From IMG/VR virus record IMGVR_UViG_3300028590_000013, positions 1 through 64,000 of that record: 64,000 nucleotides of DNA; one strand, 5' to 3'. How positions within the stretch are numbered: the first letter of the stretch is position 1; every line of letters starts with the position of its first letter. This stretch comes from a virus. Below are positions 23,196-31,725 of the stretch, piece by piece. The notes beneath the pieces were generated by a model. It saw only the letters and a list, made by a program, of their open reading frames with translations. It had not been told where the DNA came from and searched no databases. The position numbers and the translations under genes are program-made.

Positions 23196-23203
23196 TATAT
23201 TTA
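23196..23203 (+). promoter_or_regulatory. TATATTTA promoter-like box
   Basis: GTATATTTAGG directly abuts the UUCG hairpin at 23204, 45 bases upstream of ATG 23241. A transcript starting a few bases downstream would carry the hairpin near its 5' end. Confidence 0.45.
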
Positions 23204-23228
23204 GGGGACTTCGGTCCCCTTTTCTTTT
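23204..23228 (+). terminator. Intrinsic terminator with UUCG tetraloop
   Basis: GGGGAC-TTCG-GTCCCC (23204-23219) is followed by TTTTCTTTT. It closes the exported-protein transcript. A smaller GCAAG/CTTGC stem lies just upstream (about 23176-23194). Confidence 0.85.
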
Positions 23229-23240
23229 CTGGAGAACCTC

Positions 23241-23570
23241 ATGCCCAAAGCCAAAACCAAGCTGCCGACTATCGAATACTACTGGTCAACTCCCACGCGT
23301 GTCGTAGGAGGCACTGGCGAGATCGGGAATCCCTTCCGTTACGCCGATGGCACGCCCGTGGTGAATGTCCGCATCATGGCGGCCAATGGCTTGCTCGTCG
23401 CTCAGATCACGCAGGGCTTCAGAGACAAGCATGATGCACGGCGCGGAGTCGAAACTCTAGCCGCTTGCTTCCGCGCCGTTCCAGACCCTCACCTCCTCTC
23501 TGACTTGGTCGCACTGAAGGCCCTCAAGGAGGTCGGCCCTGGACCGAAGCCCAAGGCCCCGAAGGATTGA
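23241..23570 (+). CDS. DUF1508/YegP-like small protein
   Basis: A protein of 109 residues. The middle (RIMAANGLLVAQITQGFRDK, then a HDARRGVETLA helix) follows the YegP/DUF1508 repeat plan of strand, NG turn, strand, helix, present once rather than twice. The C-terminus is Pro/Lys-rich. Stop is one base before the next ATG. The match is by eye. Confidence 0.5.
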   Translation: MPKAKTKLPTIEYYWSTPTRVVGGTGEIGNPFRYADGTPVVNVRIMAANGLLVAQITQGFRDKHDARRGVETLAACFRAVPDPHLLSDLVALKALKEVGPGPKPKAPKD

Positions 23571-23571
23571 C

Positions 23572-24219
23572 ATGCAAGACCACTACGAAGTCCTGGGCAT
23601 CGAAGAAAGCGCCACGCTCGGCGAGATCAAGGCGGCGTGGCGTCGCGCTAACAGCCGGGCACACCCGGATCGCGAAGGCGGCAGCCACGAGGCCCAGGCG
23701 CGCGTTAATGAGGCCTATCGCATCCTCAGCGACCCGGAGGAGCGGGCGGCCTACGACAGCGGCCTGGAGAGCGCTATTGCCGACCCCAAAATGGCGTGGG
23801 CCCGTGAGTTCCTTGCCACGGTCTTTCTTGCCGTGCTGACTCAAGCGCCCGAGGGCTTGAACCTCGTAGAGGATACGTTCCGCATGCTGGCCGAGCATCG
23901 AGCCGAGCACGTGCGAAGTCTCACGGAGCAGCGCCGGACGCTCAGTCAGCTCGTGAGGCGCAGCAACGCGTTGCTGTTCAAGGGACAGGGCATCGACTAC
24001 CTCAAGGCAGCTGTGGAGCAGCGCATGAGCCAATTGCGCGAAGCCATTGAGGCCAACACGAAGATGATCGAGCGCATCGATGGCGCCCACGAGATCCTGC
24101 GCGACTACGAGTTCAAGGTGGCCGCTGGTGGTCAAGCTCCTACCATATGGGACCAGATCGACCGGCCTAAAGCCATTCCCGCCCGCCGCTTTGCCATCCA
24201 GTGGCCGGAGGGCTCTTGA
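23572..24219 (+). CDS. J-domain (DnaJ-like) protein
   Basis: A protein of 215 residues. Residues 1-65 form a J domain: YEVLGIEESATLGEIKAAWR, the HPD signature in AHPDREGG, then YRILSDPEERAAYD. The rest is a long helical region (about 95-180) with heptads. It would recruit host DnaK, perhaps to remodel replication or head-assembly complexes. The TGA overlaps the next ATG. Confidence 0.85.
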   Translation: MQDHYEVLGIEESATLGEIKAAWRRANSRAHPDREGGSHEAQARVNEAYRILSDPEERAAYDSGLESAIADPKMAWAREFLATVFLAVLTQAPEGLNLVEDTFRMLAEHRAEHVRSLTEQRRTLSQLVRRSNALLFKGQGIDYLKAAVEQRMSQLREAIEANTKMIERIDGAHEILRDYEFKVAAGGQAPTIWDQIDRPKAIPARRFAIQWPEGS

Positions 24220-24917
24220 TGAAAGTCAAAGGACTCAGTATCGACGTGGGCTTCACCAACATGGGCTTTGCCTTTGTCGAGGTGGATCTCAGCCTCGGGG
24301 GCCTCAAGAGCATTGAATGCATCGGCCTGGGACTGGCACAGACCGCCAAGGATCAGGGGAAAGCCGTGCGGGTGAGCAGTGACCGCCTGAGGCGCGCTCA
24401 GGAGCTTCACGAGGCCCTCCACGAAGCCATTGGCCGCTACGGTGCTCAGGTGGCCTTCGCTGAGATCCCAGGAGGCAATACCCAGAGCGCCACGGCTGCC
24501 TATTCCTTGGGAATCGCCGTAGGCGTCTTGGCCTCCTGCTCCATCCCCATCATCGAAGTGAGCCCCATGGAAGTGAAAGCGGCCGTGGCTGGGCGCAAGG
24601 TTCAGAAGGGGGCTAGCAAGGCCGAGGTCATAGCCTGGGCAGAAAAACATTGGCCTGAGGCCCCATGGATGCGAGCCACTGGCCGCGCCACTGTGAAACG
24701 CCCACTCGCCCCTGGGAGCAAGGAAACCATCACGGTCAGCCTTCCAGCGGGGCGCCTCACTAATGACAACGAGCACCTCGCTGATGCCATGGCTACCGTA
24801 GCTGCTGGGATCGACACGCCAGCCTTCAAACAACTTCTTGCCATCCACCAACATGCAATACCCATGTCTGCTCACCAGCGACCTGCACCTCGTCGCGAGC
24901 GAGTCAACCTCCTATAG
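24219..24917 (+). CDS. RuvC-like Holliday junction resolvase
   Basis: A protein of 232 residues with the RNase-H-fold layout: LSIDVGFTNMGFAF (first Asp), VAFAEIPGG (Glu), and DNEHLADAMATVAA (C-terminal Asp pair). A KVQKGASKAEVIAWA helix matches RuvC-type enzymes. It would cut branched intermediates before packaging. The start at 24219 overlaps the J-domain stop. Its 3' end overlaps the metallophosphoesterase by 65 bases. Confidence 0.75.
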   Translation: MKVKGLSIDVGFTNMGFAFVEVDLSLGGLKSIECIGLGLAQTAKDQGKAVRVSSDRLRRAQELHEALHEAIGRYGAQVAFAEIPGGNTQSATAAYSLGIAVGVLASCSIPIIEVSPMEVKAAVAGRKVQKGASKAEVIAWAEKHWPEAPWMRATGRATVKRPLAPGSKETITVSLPAGRLTNDNEHLADAMATVAAGIDTPAFKQLLAIHQHAIPMSAHQRPAPRRERVNLL

Positions 24918-25863
24918 GTTCTCTCTCTTTCCCTGGTTGATCGAGGAAGCGAGGGCGGAGAAGGTGAAGAGCCTCTACATCCTGGGCGATCTCACCGATG
25001 CCAAGGACAACCACAACGCGGATCTTGTGAATGCCATCGTGGAGAACCTGTGGAAGCTCTCCCAGGTGGTGCCGGACATCAAGATCCTCACGGGGAACCA
25101 TGACTGGCTGCTCGATGGCCAGGAGTACTTCCGATTCCTCGACAAGCTCGACGGTGGCCGCGTGAAGTTCATTACGACGCCCTTCGAGGATCCAGACGTC
25201 AAGGGCCCCTCCGCCTTCTTCCTGCCTTACAGCAAGCAGCCTGCCAAGGACTGGGCGGGCTTCGACTTCAGCCACTACGAGTTTCTCTTCATGCATCAGA
25301 CCGTGAAGGGCTCCGTGTCCAGCAACGGCCAAGAGATGGAGGGCGAGGATCTACCAGCCTTGAATGCTGGGAAGGTCTACAGCGGCGACATTCACGTGCC
25401 CCAGACCATTGGCAACGTCGAATACGTGGGGAGCCCTTACCACGTGCACTTCGGCGATGCCTTCACCCCACGCTGTGTGCTGCTGGAGCGCGGCGGCAAT
25501 CCGGTGAACCTTTACTTCAAGACGCTGCAGCGCGTCACGCTGGTCGTGCGTGATCGGCTCGTGGCTGGAGATCTCGCTCGCGCCAAATTGCGCAAAGGTG
25601 ATCAGGTCAAGCTCCGCATCAAAATGAGCGAAGCCGACAAACATGGCTGGGCAAAGATCCGCCGCGATGCCGTGGCGATGCTGCGGGACTACGAAGTCGT
25701 TATCGCCGGTGTTGAGCTGATCGTGGAGAAGGTGGAGCGCAGTCTCAGCTCAGCTGCGCGGCAGGCCACCTACAGCCCCTCCCAGGCCCTCACGCGCTTC
25801 GTGGAAGCCGAGGAATTGGGAGGCCTCGCCCTTGAACTCGGAATGAAGGTGATCGAATCATGA
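24853..25863 (+). CDS. Mre11/SbcD-like metallophosphoesterase nuclease
   Basis: A protein of 336 residues. Metal motifs are in order: TSDLHL, LGDLTDAKDN, TGNHDW, FMHQTVKG and SGDIHVPQ. The last has D in place of the usual H (GHxH), and the rest is intact. With the Rad50/SbcC-like gene at 27856 it forms the end-processing complex used in recombination-dependent replication (T4 gp46/47 type). ATG 24853 is used; a TTG at 24838 is possible. Confidence 0.85.
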   Translation: MQYPCLLTSDLHLVASESTSYRFSLFPWLIEEARAEKVKSLYILGDLTDAKDNHNADLVNAIVENLWKLSQVVPDIKILTGNHDWLLDGQEYFRFLDKLDGGRVKFITTPFEDPDVKGPSAFFLPYSKQPAKDWAGFDFSHYEFLFMHQTVKGSVSSNGQEMEGEDLPALNAGKVYSGDIHVPQTIGNVEYVGSPYHVHFGDAFTPRCVLLERGGNPVNLYFKTLQRVTLVVRDRLVAGDLARAKLRKGDQVKLRIKMSEADKHGWAKIRRDAVAMLRDYEVVIAGVELIVEKVERSLSSAARQATYSPSQALTRFVEAEELGGLALELGMKVIES

Positions 25864-26207
25864 AGCTCTACGCTATCCGCCACGTGGCTACGAAGGAACT
25901 CATGCCGGAGACTCACGGCCACTACACGAAGTGGGAACCTACGGCCAAACTTGACCGCTGGGGAGACCCAAAGAAAGAGCTGCCACCTCGCATGTTTCTG
26001 TCGAGGAGAACGGCCGTTTTGGCCGCAGCCGCTTGGGTACGCGGCATCTACAAGACTGCCATCGAAAGTGCCAGTGAGGGTTGGGAAAGCCCAAACTCAA
26101 ACTATGACTACCAGACCGAACCTCAGCTCCACTCTCCAGCGATCCCGAGAAATAAGGGCGATCTCGTCGTCGTAGGGTTCAACTTATTTGAGGATGTGAA
26201 GTTATGA
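25860..26207 (+). CDS. Hypothetical protein
   Basis: A protein of 115 residues. It opens MKLYAIRHVATKELMPETHG, a style seen in small phage proteins of unknown role. Overlaps both neighbours by ATGA. No recognised domain. Confidence 0.6.
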   Translation: MKLYAIRHVATKELMPETHGHYTKWEPTAKLDRWGDPKKELPPRMFLSRRTAVLAAAAWVRGIYKTAIESASEGWESPNSNYDYQTEPQLHSPAIPRNKGDLVVVGFNLFEDVKL

Positions 26208-26554
26208 AAGACGGGCCTAAGTACTTCGTGCGCAACGCGGACCGGTTCTACTGGGTAGGCGAGGTGTGGCGGGTCTGGTGGCAGCGGCTCAAAGGGCCCG
26301 GCGTGAGCGTGGATCGCATCCGCGCAGAGCTGACGGCCTTCGATCATTTCTATCTCGCTGTGCAAGCCTCTGTGGCCCTCCTCATGCGCTGGGAAGCCCC
26401 TGAGCTTTGCGCCTACGAAGCCTGGGAGTGGGGCATTGAGATCGCCTGGCGTGAGATCGGCGCCTATGAACTCGACGGCGACATTGGCTACGCCTTCGAC
26501 TACCTCCGCGTGCGCGGCTTTCAATACATCATTCAATCGGACGGAACACTATGA
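26204..26554 (+). CDS. Trp-rich hypothetical protein
   Basis: A protein of 116 residues with eight or more tryptophans (VWRVWWQRLK, WEWGIEIAW), mostly helical and soluble-looking. ATGA overlaps on both sides place it firmly in the operon. Function unknown. Confidence 0.6.
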   Translation: MKDGPKYFVRNADRFYWVGEVWRVWWQRLKGPGVSVDRIRAELTAFDHFYLAVQASVALLMRWEAPELCAYEAWEWGIEIAWREIGAYELDGDIGYAFDYLRVRGFQYIIQSDGTL

Positions 26555-26790
26555 CAATCAAGAGCATCCACATTGAGGTCATCGGCAACGCAGGACGCTA
26601 CCGCACGGTGGTGGTCGAAACGCCGACGACCATGGGCAATCTCCGCTTCGAGATCCAGGTCGACCTGGGTTACACGGCTTCTGCTTTGGCCGGGTCCGAG
26701 GCATCGCCCATCACTGCGAAAGCACGCGTGCAAGATGCCGTCGTCAAGGCTCTTGCTGAGGTCGTCAAGCATCCGGCGTTTGGGCTATGA
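26551..26790 (+). CDS. Small hypothetical protein
   Basis: A protein of 79 residues, two beta strands and a C-terminal helix (ARVQDAVVKALAEVV). Overlaps the next gene by ATGA. No recognised function. Confidence 0.6.
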   Translation: MTIKSIHIEVIGNAGRYRTVVVETPTTMGNLRFEIQVDLGYTASALAGSEASPITAKARVQDAVVKALAEVVKHPAFGL

Positions 26791-27659
26791 CTCTTGCCAT
26801 TGCAGGGCCGCTCGAAGCCTTCCCCATTCGCAAAACGTACTCACGCATTCTTGTGCCCGTTAGTGGGGGCAAGGATTCTCAGGTCTGCCTGGCCCTAGCG
26901 GTTGACCGCTTCGGCGCCGACAGAGTTCTGGGCGTCCACCAGAGAACGAACTTTGATCACTCGCTGACCTATGCACACATGAAGTACATGGAAGAGCGCT
27001 ACGGCGTGAAGATCATCGACATCCATAGTGAGCAGTACGAGGACGTCCCGGACGTGATGCTGCAGAACTCCATGCTCCCCAGCCGCCAGGCCAGACTCTG
27101 CACTCGACAGCTGAAAACCGGGCCCTGGTTTCGCTGGCTGGCCCGACAAGAAGACAAGGATCACCTCCTTGTCTATCTGGGAATGCGGGCAGCCGAGAGC
27201 AATGATCGCCGCAAGAATTACGGGCATCTGGAGAACAACGATCTGTATGAAATGGGCGACGTCAGTGGTGAGTGCCCCAAGAGCTGCGCCAAGGTTTCCG
27301 TCCAGCTCCCTATTGTGAGCATGAGCACATCAGCGATCTTTGAGTTCGCACGCAAACGGGGAGACAAGCTCAACCCCCTCTACAAGATGGGGCACAAGAG
27401 GGTCGGCTGCTTCCCGTGCGTATTGGCAGGGCCACGTTCAATGAAGATGACCGCAAGGGATCCAGAAGGGCGGGCAAACCTCGCACTGCTTGGCGAGATC
27501 GTGCAGGTCGTGAAGTGGGCTCGGCCAGATCAAGATCTGAGCCAGTTCTGGCCGCACGACGTCGACGCCATTCTTAGCGGGAAAGACGACCTCGATCCAT
27601 TTGGCTGGAGAGACCAGCAAGAAGACAATGCAGGTGGCTGCTCATGGTGCAATTTATGA
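26787..27659 (+). CDS. PAPS-reductase-family PP-loop protein (DndC/CysH-like)
   Basis: A protein of 290 residues. PP-loop VSGGKDS (26-31) binds ATP or PAPS. RLCTRQLK and GMRAAESNDRR match the CysH/DndC style. Cysteine pairs ECPKSC, CFPC and C-terminal CSWC could hold an iron-sulfur cluster. Such proteins are common in phages and are not all PAPS reductases; DndC is needed for DNA phosphorothioation. No dndD/E or cysteine desulfurase gene is nearby. The position between small ORFs and the Mre11/Rad50-like genes gives no pathway. A thiolation or modification role is possible. Confidence 0.7.
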   Translation: MTLAIAGPLEAFPIRKTYSRILVPVSGGKDSQVCLALAVDRFGADRVLGVHQRTNFDHSLTYAHMKYMEERYGVKIIDIHSEQYEDVPDVMLQNSMLPSRQARLCTRQLKTGPWFRWLARQEDKDHLLVYLGMRAAESNDRRKNYGHLENNDLYEMGDVSGECPKSCAKVSVQLPIVSMSTSAIFEFARKRGDKLNPLYKMGHKRVGCFPCVLAGPRSMKMTARDPEGRANLALLGEIVQVVKWARPDQDLSQFWPHDVDAILSGKDDLDPFGWRDQQEDNAGGCSWCNL

Positions 27660-27859
27660 GAGAAGCCCTCCTCATCGAAGAAGAGCCCGACGATCTCCTG
27701 CCTCAGATGGCGGGAGTCTTTCGTTGGAAAGCTGACGGCTCCTGGTGGTGCGCCAGGCTCGCCAATAGCCATCACCACGGCCAGGGCCCCACGCCTGAGG
27801 CCGCAATGCGCGCTGCCATCGCAGCCGCTCAGCCCAGGAAGAGGGAGAGGCTCGAATGA
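27656..27859 (+). CDS. Small hypothetical protein
   Basis: A protein of 67 residues (MREALLIEEEPDDLL ...), with a WWCARLANSHHHGQGPTPEA centre that resembles a DUF2591-like phage segment. The ATG at 27656 overlaps the upstream stop and its own stop overlaps the next ATG. Confidence 0.55.
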   Translation: MREALLIEEEPDDLLPQMAGVFRWKADGSWWCARLANSHHHGQGPTPEAAMRAAIAAAQPRKRERLE

Positions 27860-29724
27860 TCCCCGTCGCATTACGCATTACCAATTTCCGCAGCTTCAAG
27901 AAGACTGCGGAGTTTGTCTTTCCCCAGGCCCCTGGTCTCTACTTCATGCAGGGACTCAATGAACGCGAGCCCCAGCTCGAAGGCAACGGCGCCGGTAAGT
28001 CATCCCTCTGGGAGGCGCTTACTTGGTGCATCTTCGGCAAGACCAGCCGGGGCCTCAAGGCAGGCGAAGTGGGAAACTGGGATGCCGCCAAAGGCACGCG
28101 GGTCGAGTTCGACTTCATCACGCCCAGCGGTGAGGAGTGCACCCTCATGCGCTCGTGGAAGCCCAATCAGTGGCGCCTCTACTCCACCGCCAACCCTGAC
28201 GACTTCGAGGATCTCGACAAGGCCAAGCGTAATTTCTTCATGGGCTGGTTGGGCCTGGACTACGATCCGTGGCTGAGCGCGATCATGATGGCGCAGAACC
28301 AGCCCATGTTCTTGGATCTCAAGGCCGAGCCCAAGGCGGCGCTCTTCTCTGCCGTCATGGGCCTGGACTACTGGCTTGATGCATCTGGCAAAGCCTCGAA
28401 GATGGCCTCCGCCGAAGACACGGAGATCCGCCAACTCGAGCGCCGTGAGTCCGAAGTCGAGGGCGCCCTCGCAGCGCTGGAGCGCACGGACTTCAAGGCG
28501 CAGCACAAGGAGTGGCTGAAGAGCACGGCAAAGCGCCTGGATGAGCTACGCAGCGAATGGGCGGCCTATGAGGAGTACTCCACCCTCAAGGAAGATCTGA
28601 CCGCCGCCGAGAAAAAAGAGCGCAAGGCCCGCGAGGATCTCAAGAGCCTTGTGGACGCCAGCCGCGATGAGCAAGACGTCTCCCAGCGCGCAGAGCGTGA
28701 GCTGGCCGAGATTGACCGGGATCTCGCCAAGGCTGAGCAAGACGAGAAGCATGCCGAGGATCATGTCGTCGCCATCGAAGACAACGCAGCATGCTCCCAG
28801 TGCGGGCAGAAGCTCGACGCAAAGACGCGGGCGAAGCACTTGGCAGATGCTGAGGCCATCTACGTCAAGGCGAAGCGCCGAGAGGCTGATCTGAGCGGCC
28901 TCTACGAGGACAAGAGGCAAGAGGTGCGTGCGAAGCAGGATGCATTCTTCGCGGCACAGACTCACATTGAAGATGCACGTAAAGCATTGCGCCAGGCCGA
29001 AGACGCTACCGCGGGCCTGCGCCGCGACAAGCTCGCCGAGGACAAGAGACTCGATGCTATTGAGGATGAGGCCGAAAAGCTGGAGAAGGCACGCAGCCCT
29101 TTCGCCGACATGATTGAGAAGAGCAATGAGCAGGTAACAGAAATGGAGGGGGAGCTTGTGAGGCTTCACAAGAGCCTTGACGCGCGGCGGCACAACCAGA
29201 GCATCTATGGCTACTGGGTGCGTGGCTTCAAGGAGCTTCGTCTGCAGCAGATCGCCGAGGCATTGACGGAACTGGAGATCGAAGTGAACAGCGCCGTGGC
29301 GGCACTGGGATTGATCGAGTGGGAGCTTCTCTTCCAGGTTGATCGGGAAACGGCAAAGGGGACTCTTCAACGCGGCTTCAACGTGGCCGTGATGAGCCCG
29401 CACAATGAGAAGCCCGTGCCCTGGGAGGCCTGGAGTGGTGGAGAGGGGCAACGGCTGCGCATCGCCGGTAACATGGGCCTTGCGGATCTCATCCGCAACC
29501 GCACGGGCACGACGCTGAACCTGGAAGTCTGGGATGAGCCTACGCAAGGCCTGAGCCCTCGCGGAGTCGCGGATCTACTCGAGAGCCTGGCTCAGCGGGC
29601 TCGGAATGAGTCCCGTCAGATCTGGATCGTTGACCACAGAAGCTACGACTTCGGCGGCTTTGCGGGGACGGCCACGATCGTGAAGAGCCCGAGCGGCTCG
29701 CGTATCAGACAATCCACGGTATAG
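27856..29724 (+). CDS. Rad50/SbcC-like ATPase
   Basis: A protein of 622 residues. Walker A GNGAGKSSL (near 38-46), a long coiled-coil middle (about 180-520), a zinc-hook CSQC (about 313-316), then ABC signature SGGEGQRLRIA and D-loop WDEPTQGLSP. This is the T4 gp46 plan. It pairs with the Mre11-like nuclease at 24853, with five genes between the two. The stop overlaps the TATAGATT box. Confidence 0.88.
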   Translation: MIPVALRITNFRSFKKTAEFVFPQAPGLYFMQGLNEREPQLEGNGAGKSSLWEALTWCIFGKTSRGLKAGEVGNWDAAKGTRVEFDFITPSGEECTLMRSWKPNQWRLYSTANPDDFEDLDKAKRNFFMGWLGLDYDPWLSAIMMAQNQPMFLDLKAEPKAALFSAVMGLDYWLDASGKASKMASAEDTEIRQLERRESEVEGALAALERTDFKAQHKEWLKSTAKRLDELRSEWAAYEEYSTLKEDLTAAEKKERKAREDLKSLVDASRDEQDVSQRAERELAEIDRDLAKAEQDEKHAEDHVVAIEDNAACSQCGQKLDAKTRAKHLADAEAIYVKAKRREADLSGLYEDKRQEVRAKQDAFFAAQTHIEDARKALRQAEDATAGLRRDKLAEDKRLDAIEDEAEKLEKARSPFADMIEKSNEQVTEMEGELVRLHKSLDARRHNQSIYGYWVRGFKELRLQQIAEALTELEIEVNSAVAALGLIEWELLFQVDRETAKGTLQRGFNVAVMSPHNEKPVPWEAWSGGEGQRLRIAGNMGLADLIRNRTGTTLNLEVWDEPTQGLSPRGVADLLESLAQRARNESRQIWIVDHRSYDFGGFAGTATIVKSPSGSRIRQSTV

Positions 29725-29727
29725 ATT
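29720..29727 (+). promoter_or_regulatory. TATAGATT promoter-like box
   Basis: GTATAGATTGA lies 33 bases upstream of ATG 29753, overlapping the Rad50-like stop. It matches the minus-strand site at 63623-63613 (GTATAGATTGG) in nine bases. Confidence 0.55.
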
Positions 29728-29752
29728 GACGGAACGAACTGAAAGGAAAGCA

Positions 29753-30199
29753 ATGACTCAGCAATTGGAAATGGACCTCCCGCGCAAGCGGGTGGCACTG
29801 GCAGAAGACGTCGACGCAGCTCCGAAGGGAGAGGCAACGTTGCCAAAGACAAAGAGGTGGCGCCTGCGGCTTCTGCAGACGGAGCCCCTCGTGATCGACA
29901 GCGAGACAGGCCTTGGCTACTCTTCGTGGTTCATCCACCAGATCCCGCCTTGTGGTGGCTACTGGGACACGCGGGTAGACAAGACGAGTGAGCACCAGCG
30001 CCTCTGGTTTGCTCCCAGCGATGATCCCGTGACGGGAGGCGGCATGTGGTACGAGGAGCGGGCAGGCGGCCTCAAGTTCGTGGGCTCCCATGGGGAGCTG
30101 GGCGGCGCTCTGTGGTGGCGCGGCCTCTACCGCCCGCACCCCGATGGCTACACCTGGGTGGTGCCTGGCGCGAAGCGCAAGCGCGTGGGGTTGGTATGA
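29753..30199 (+). CDS. Hypothetical protein, Trp/Gly-rich
   Basis: A protein of 148 residues. The N-terminus is basic; the middle and end are rich in Trp, Gly and Pro (RGLYRPHPDGYTW). An AAAGGAAAGCA ribosome site is present. It overlaps the next gene by ATGA and is the first gene after the promoter-like box. Function unknown. Confidence 0.6.
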   Translation: MTQQLEMDLPRKRVALAEDVDAAPKGEATLPKTKRWRLRLLQTEPLVIDSETGLGYSSWFIHQIPPCGGYWDTRVDKTSEHQRLWFAPSDDPVTGGGMWYEERAGGLKFVGSHGELGGALWWRGLYRPHPDGYTWVVPGAKRKRVGLV

Positions 30200-30378
30200 G
30201 CTGGGCCGCATTGGGCCCCATCCTACTAGCCCTGCTTTGCGTGATCGTGGTCTTCGTCTTCCCCGGGCTGTGGGATGCCATGGAACGCAAGCACATGCGC
30301 GATTCCATACGCGAGGCCGATGACATGATGGAACGCGCGCACCCAGGCTGGCGTAAATCCCGAGGACGGCGGGATTAA
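30196..30378 (+). CDS. 60-residue membrane protein
   Basis: One transmembrane segment (about 4-26, ALGPILLALLCVIVVFVFPGL) and a basic cytoplasmic tail (HPGWRKSRGRRD). Last gene of the rightward block; its stop overlaps the leftward late block stop. It could be a small holin-like or envelope protein. Confidence 0.6.
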   Translation: MSWAALGPILLALLCVIVVFVFPGLWDAMERKHMRDSIREADDMMERAHPGWRKSRGRRD

Positions 30379-31223
30379 AGCGGCAGATCAGGGCGCCCCT
30401 CATACCACGTCAAATACGTGGAAACCCGCTGCGCATCCGTGGGATCGGTGCTGGTCAACCTGAGGAGGTAGGTCGTGCTGGGGGCAAGGAGTCGTTCCTG
30501 CCCAGCCACTGAGTAGGCGCCTTGAACACTCTGGCCCTGGAGGTCGGAGCCGATAGCGAAAGTAGGGGCGCCGAACTCCACGCCCGCCGCTGAGACCGCG
30601 GCGCCGCTCAGGGCTTGAACCGTGCTTGCCACGGGATTTATCTCGTTGAGGTTGTAGATCGGCACTGGAGTGCCACCCGTATAGGTGGGCCCCCGGTAGA
30701 CACGAGCGGTCAAACCCTTGCCGTCAAAAGCAAGCTGCCGCGCCTTGACGATGACTGGCTTCAAACCAGTGATGAAGATCGTATCCACGGTGGCGCCCGC
30801 CGCAAGCGCTGCCACCAAAGCACTGGCCTCGAACTGCACTCCGTTCTTGACATTGGCTTCCGTGTAACTTTGCGCGGTCAGGGCACGCGTGCCGCTGAAG
30901 GCTCCCTGCGGGAAGCTGAGGCCCTGCAGATCAGACCACCATGCCGAAAGGCCCGAGCCCCCAGAGATTCCCGCGAGGGTCAGGCGGTACTGGGCCACGG
31001 CCCCGTAGTTGAAAATGACCTGTGGCCCCTGTAGGGGCAGATTCACTCCCCCTGGGACTGGCGACCAAACATTCGAGCCCATCAAGCGAGATTCGAGGGT
31101 TGCCGTGCCGGAGCCAGGATAAGTGTCGCACGTCAGCACCACCTGCTGATTCGTACCGGGGGCACCAGCTATCAAAAAGGTTTGCTGGCCGTTAGCGAGG
31201 TTCAACGGGTATTGCTGGTTCAT
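30375..31223 (-). CDS. Putative virion structural protein
   Basis: A protein of 282 residues, beta-rich with many Gly/Ala/Thr, no membrane segment. The C-terminal YLTWYEGRPDLPL and the LNLANGQQTFLIAG start recall tail or capsid-decoration proteins, but I do not recognise the family. It is the last gene of the late block and starts inside Rz. Confidence 0.5.
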   Translation of the reverse strand: MNQQYPLNLANGQQTFLIAGAPGTNQQVVLTCDTYPGSGTATLESRLMGSNVWSPVPGGVNLPLQGPQVIFNYGAVAQYRLTLAGISGGSGLSAWWSDLQGLSFPQGAFSGTRALTAQSYTEANVKNGVQFEASALVAALAAGATVDTIFITGLKPVIVKARQLAFDGKGLTARVYRGPTYTGGTPVPIYNLNEINPVASTVQALSGAAVSAAGVEFGAPTFAIGSDLQGQSVQGAYSVAGQERLLAPSTTYLLRLTSTDPTDAQRVSTYLTWYEGRPDLPL

Positions 31224-31725
31224 GGCGGCTCCTCAGGGCTTCAATGGCGGCTTGGGCTTCGGCGTATTGCTTGTAGCAGGTATCTCGTTGCAGTCGGACG
31301 TGCTGCCAGAGAGCAGCCTTCCCCGCAAGAAACAATCCATCGTCACGGTATAGTCCGGCTCCTGTTGACCAACCGCTGGTTCCAAGGCTGGGAACCGCGG
31401 CAGGGCTGGTCGGCTCGGCTGGCCGCTGGGGACGCTTTGACAGCTCGCCAACAACAAGCTGAAGACGGCGATTGATGTCTGTAAGTAGCGCGGCATTGCT
31501 CTTCCTTTCTTCATCGGCTTTCGCCTGAAGTTGATCACTGACTTCACGAACCCTCTCGGCATCGCGCAGAGTGGCCTGCGTGCGCTTGAGTTCGACTTGA
31601 TTCCAGAGGCTTTGCACGCCCTCTGCGCCATTTTTAGAGCCCAACCCATAGCCGCCCCCACCCACGGCCACAAACGCGGCTACGAGGCCCAGTAACACCC
31701 AGGGGTTGAGTAGGCCGAGGTTCAT
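31192..31725 (-). CDS. Rz-like inner-membrane spanin subunit
   Basis: A protein of 177 residues. One N-terminal transmembrane segment (8-28, WVLLGLVAAFVAVGGGGYG) is followed by a coiled coil (VELKRTQATLRDAERVREVS and on). It would span the periplasm with the embedded Rz1 lipoprotein to fuse inner and outer membrane at lysis. ATG 31725 overlaps the endolysin stop. Confidence 0.75.
   Translation of the reverse strand: MNLGLLNPWVLLGLVAAFVAVGGGGYGLGSKNGAEGVQSLWNQVELKRTQATLRDAERVREVSDQLQAKADEERKSNAALLTDINRRLQLVVGELSKRPQRPAEPTSPAAVPSLGTSGWSTGAGLYRDDGLFLAGKAALWQHVRLQRDTCYKQYAEAQAAIEALRSRHEPAIPVEPR
31233..31496 (-). CDS. Rz1-like outer-membrane lipoprotein, nested in Rz
   Basis: A protein of 87 residues read in another frame entirely within Rz. 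It has a signal peptide with lipobox SLLLASC (C19) and Pro-rich sequence after it (PSGQPSRPALPRF), as in Rz1. ATG 31496 follows AAAGGAAGAGC; ATG 31514 is an alternative. Full nesting of Rz1 within Rz is the classic lambda arrangement. Confidence 0.75.
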   Translation of the reverse strand: MPRYLQTSIAVFSLLLASCQSVPSGQPSRPALPRFPALEPAVGQQEPDYTVTMDCFLRGRLLSGSTSDCNEIPATSNTPKPKPPLKP

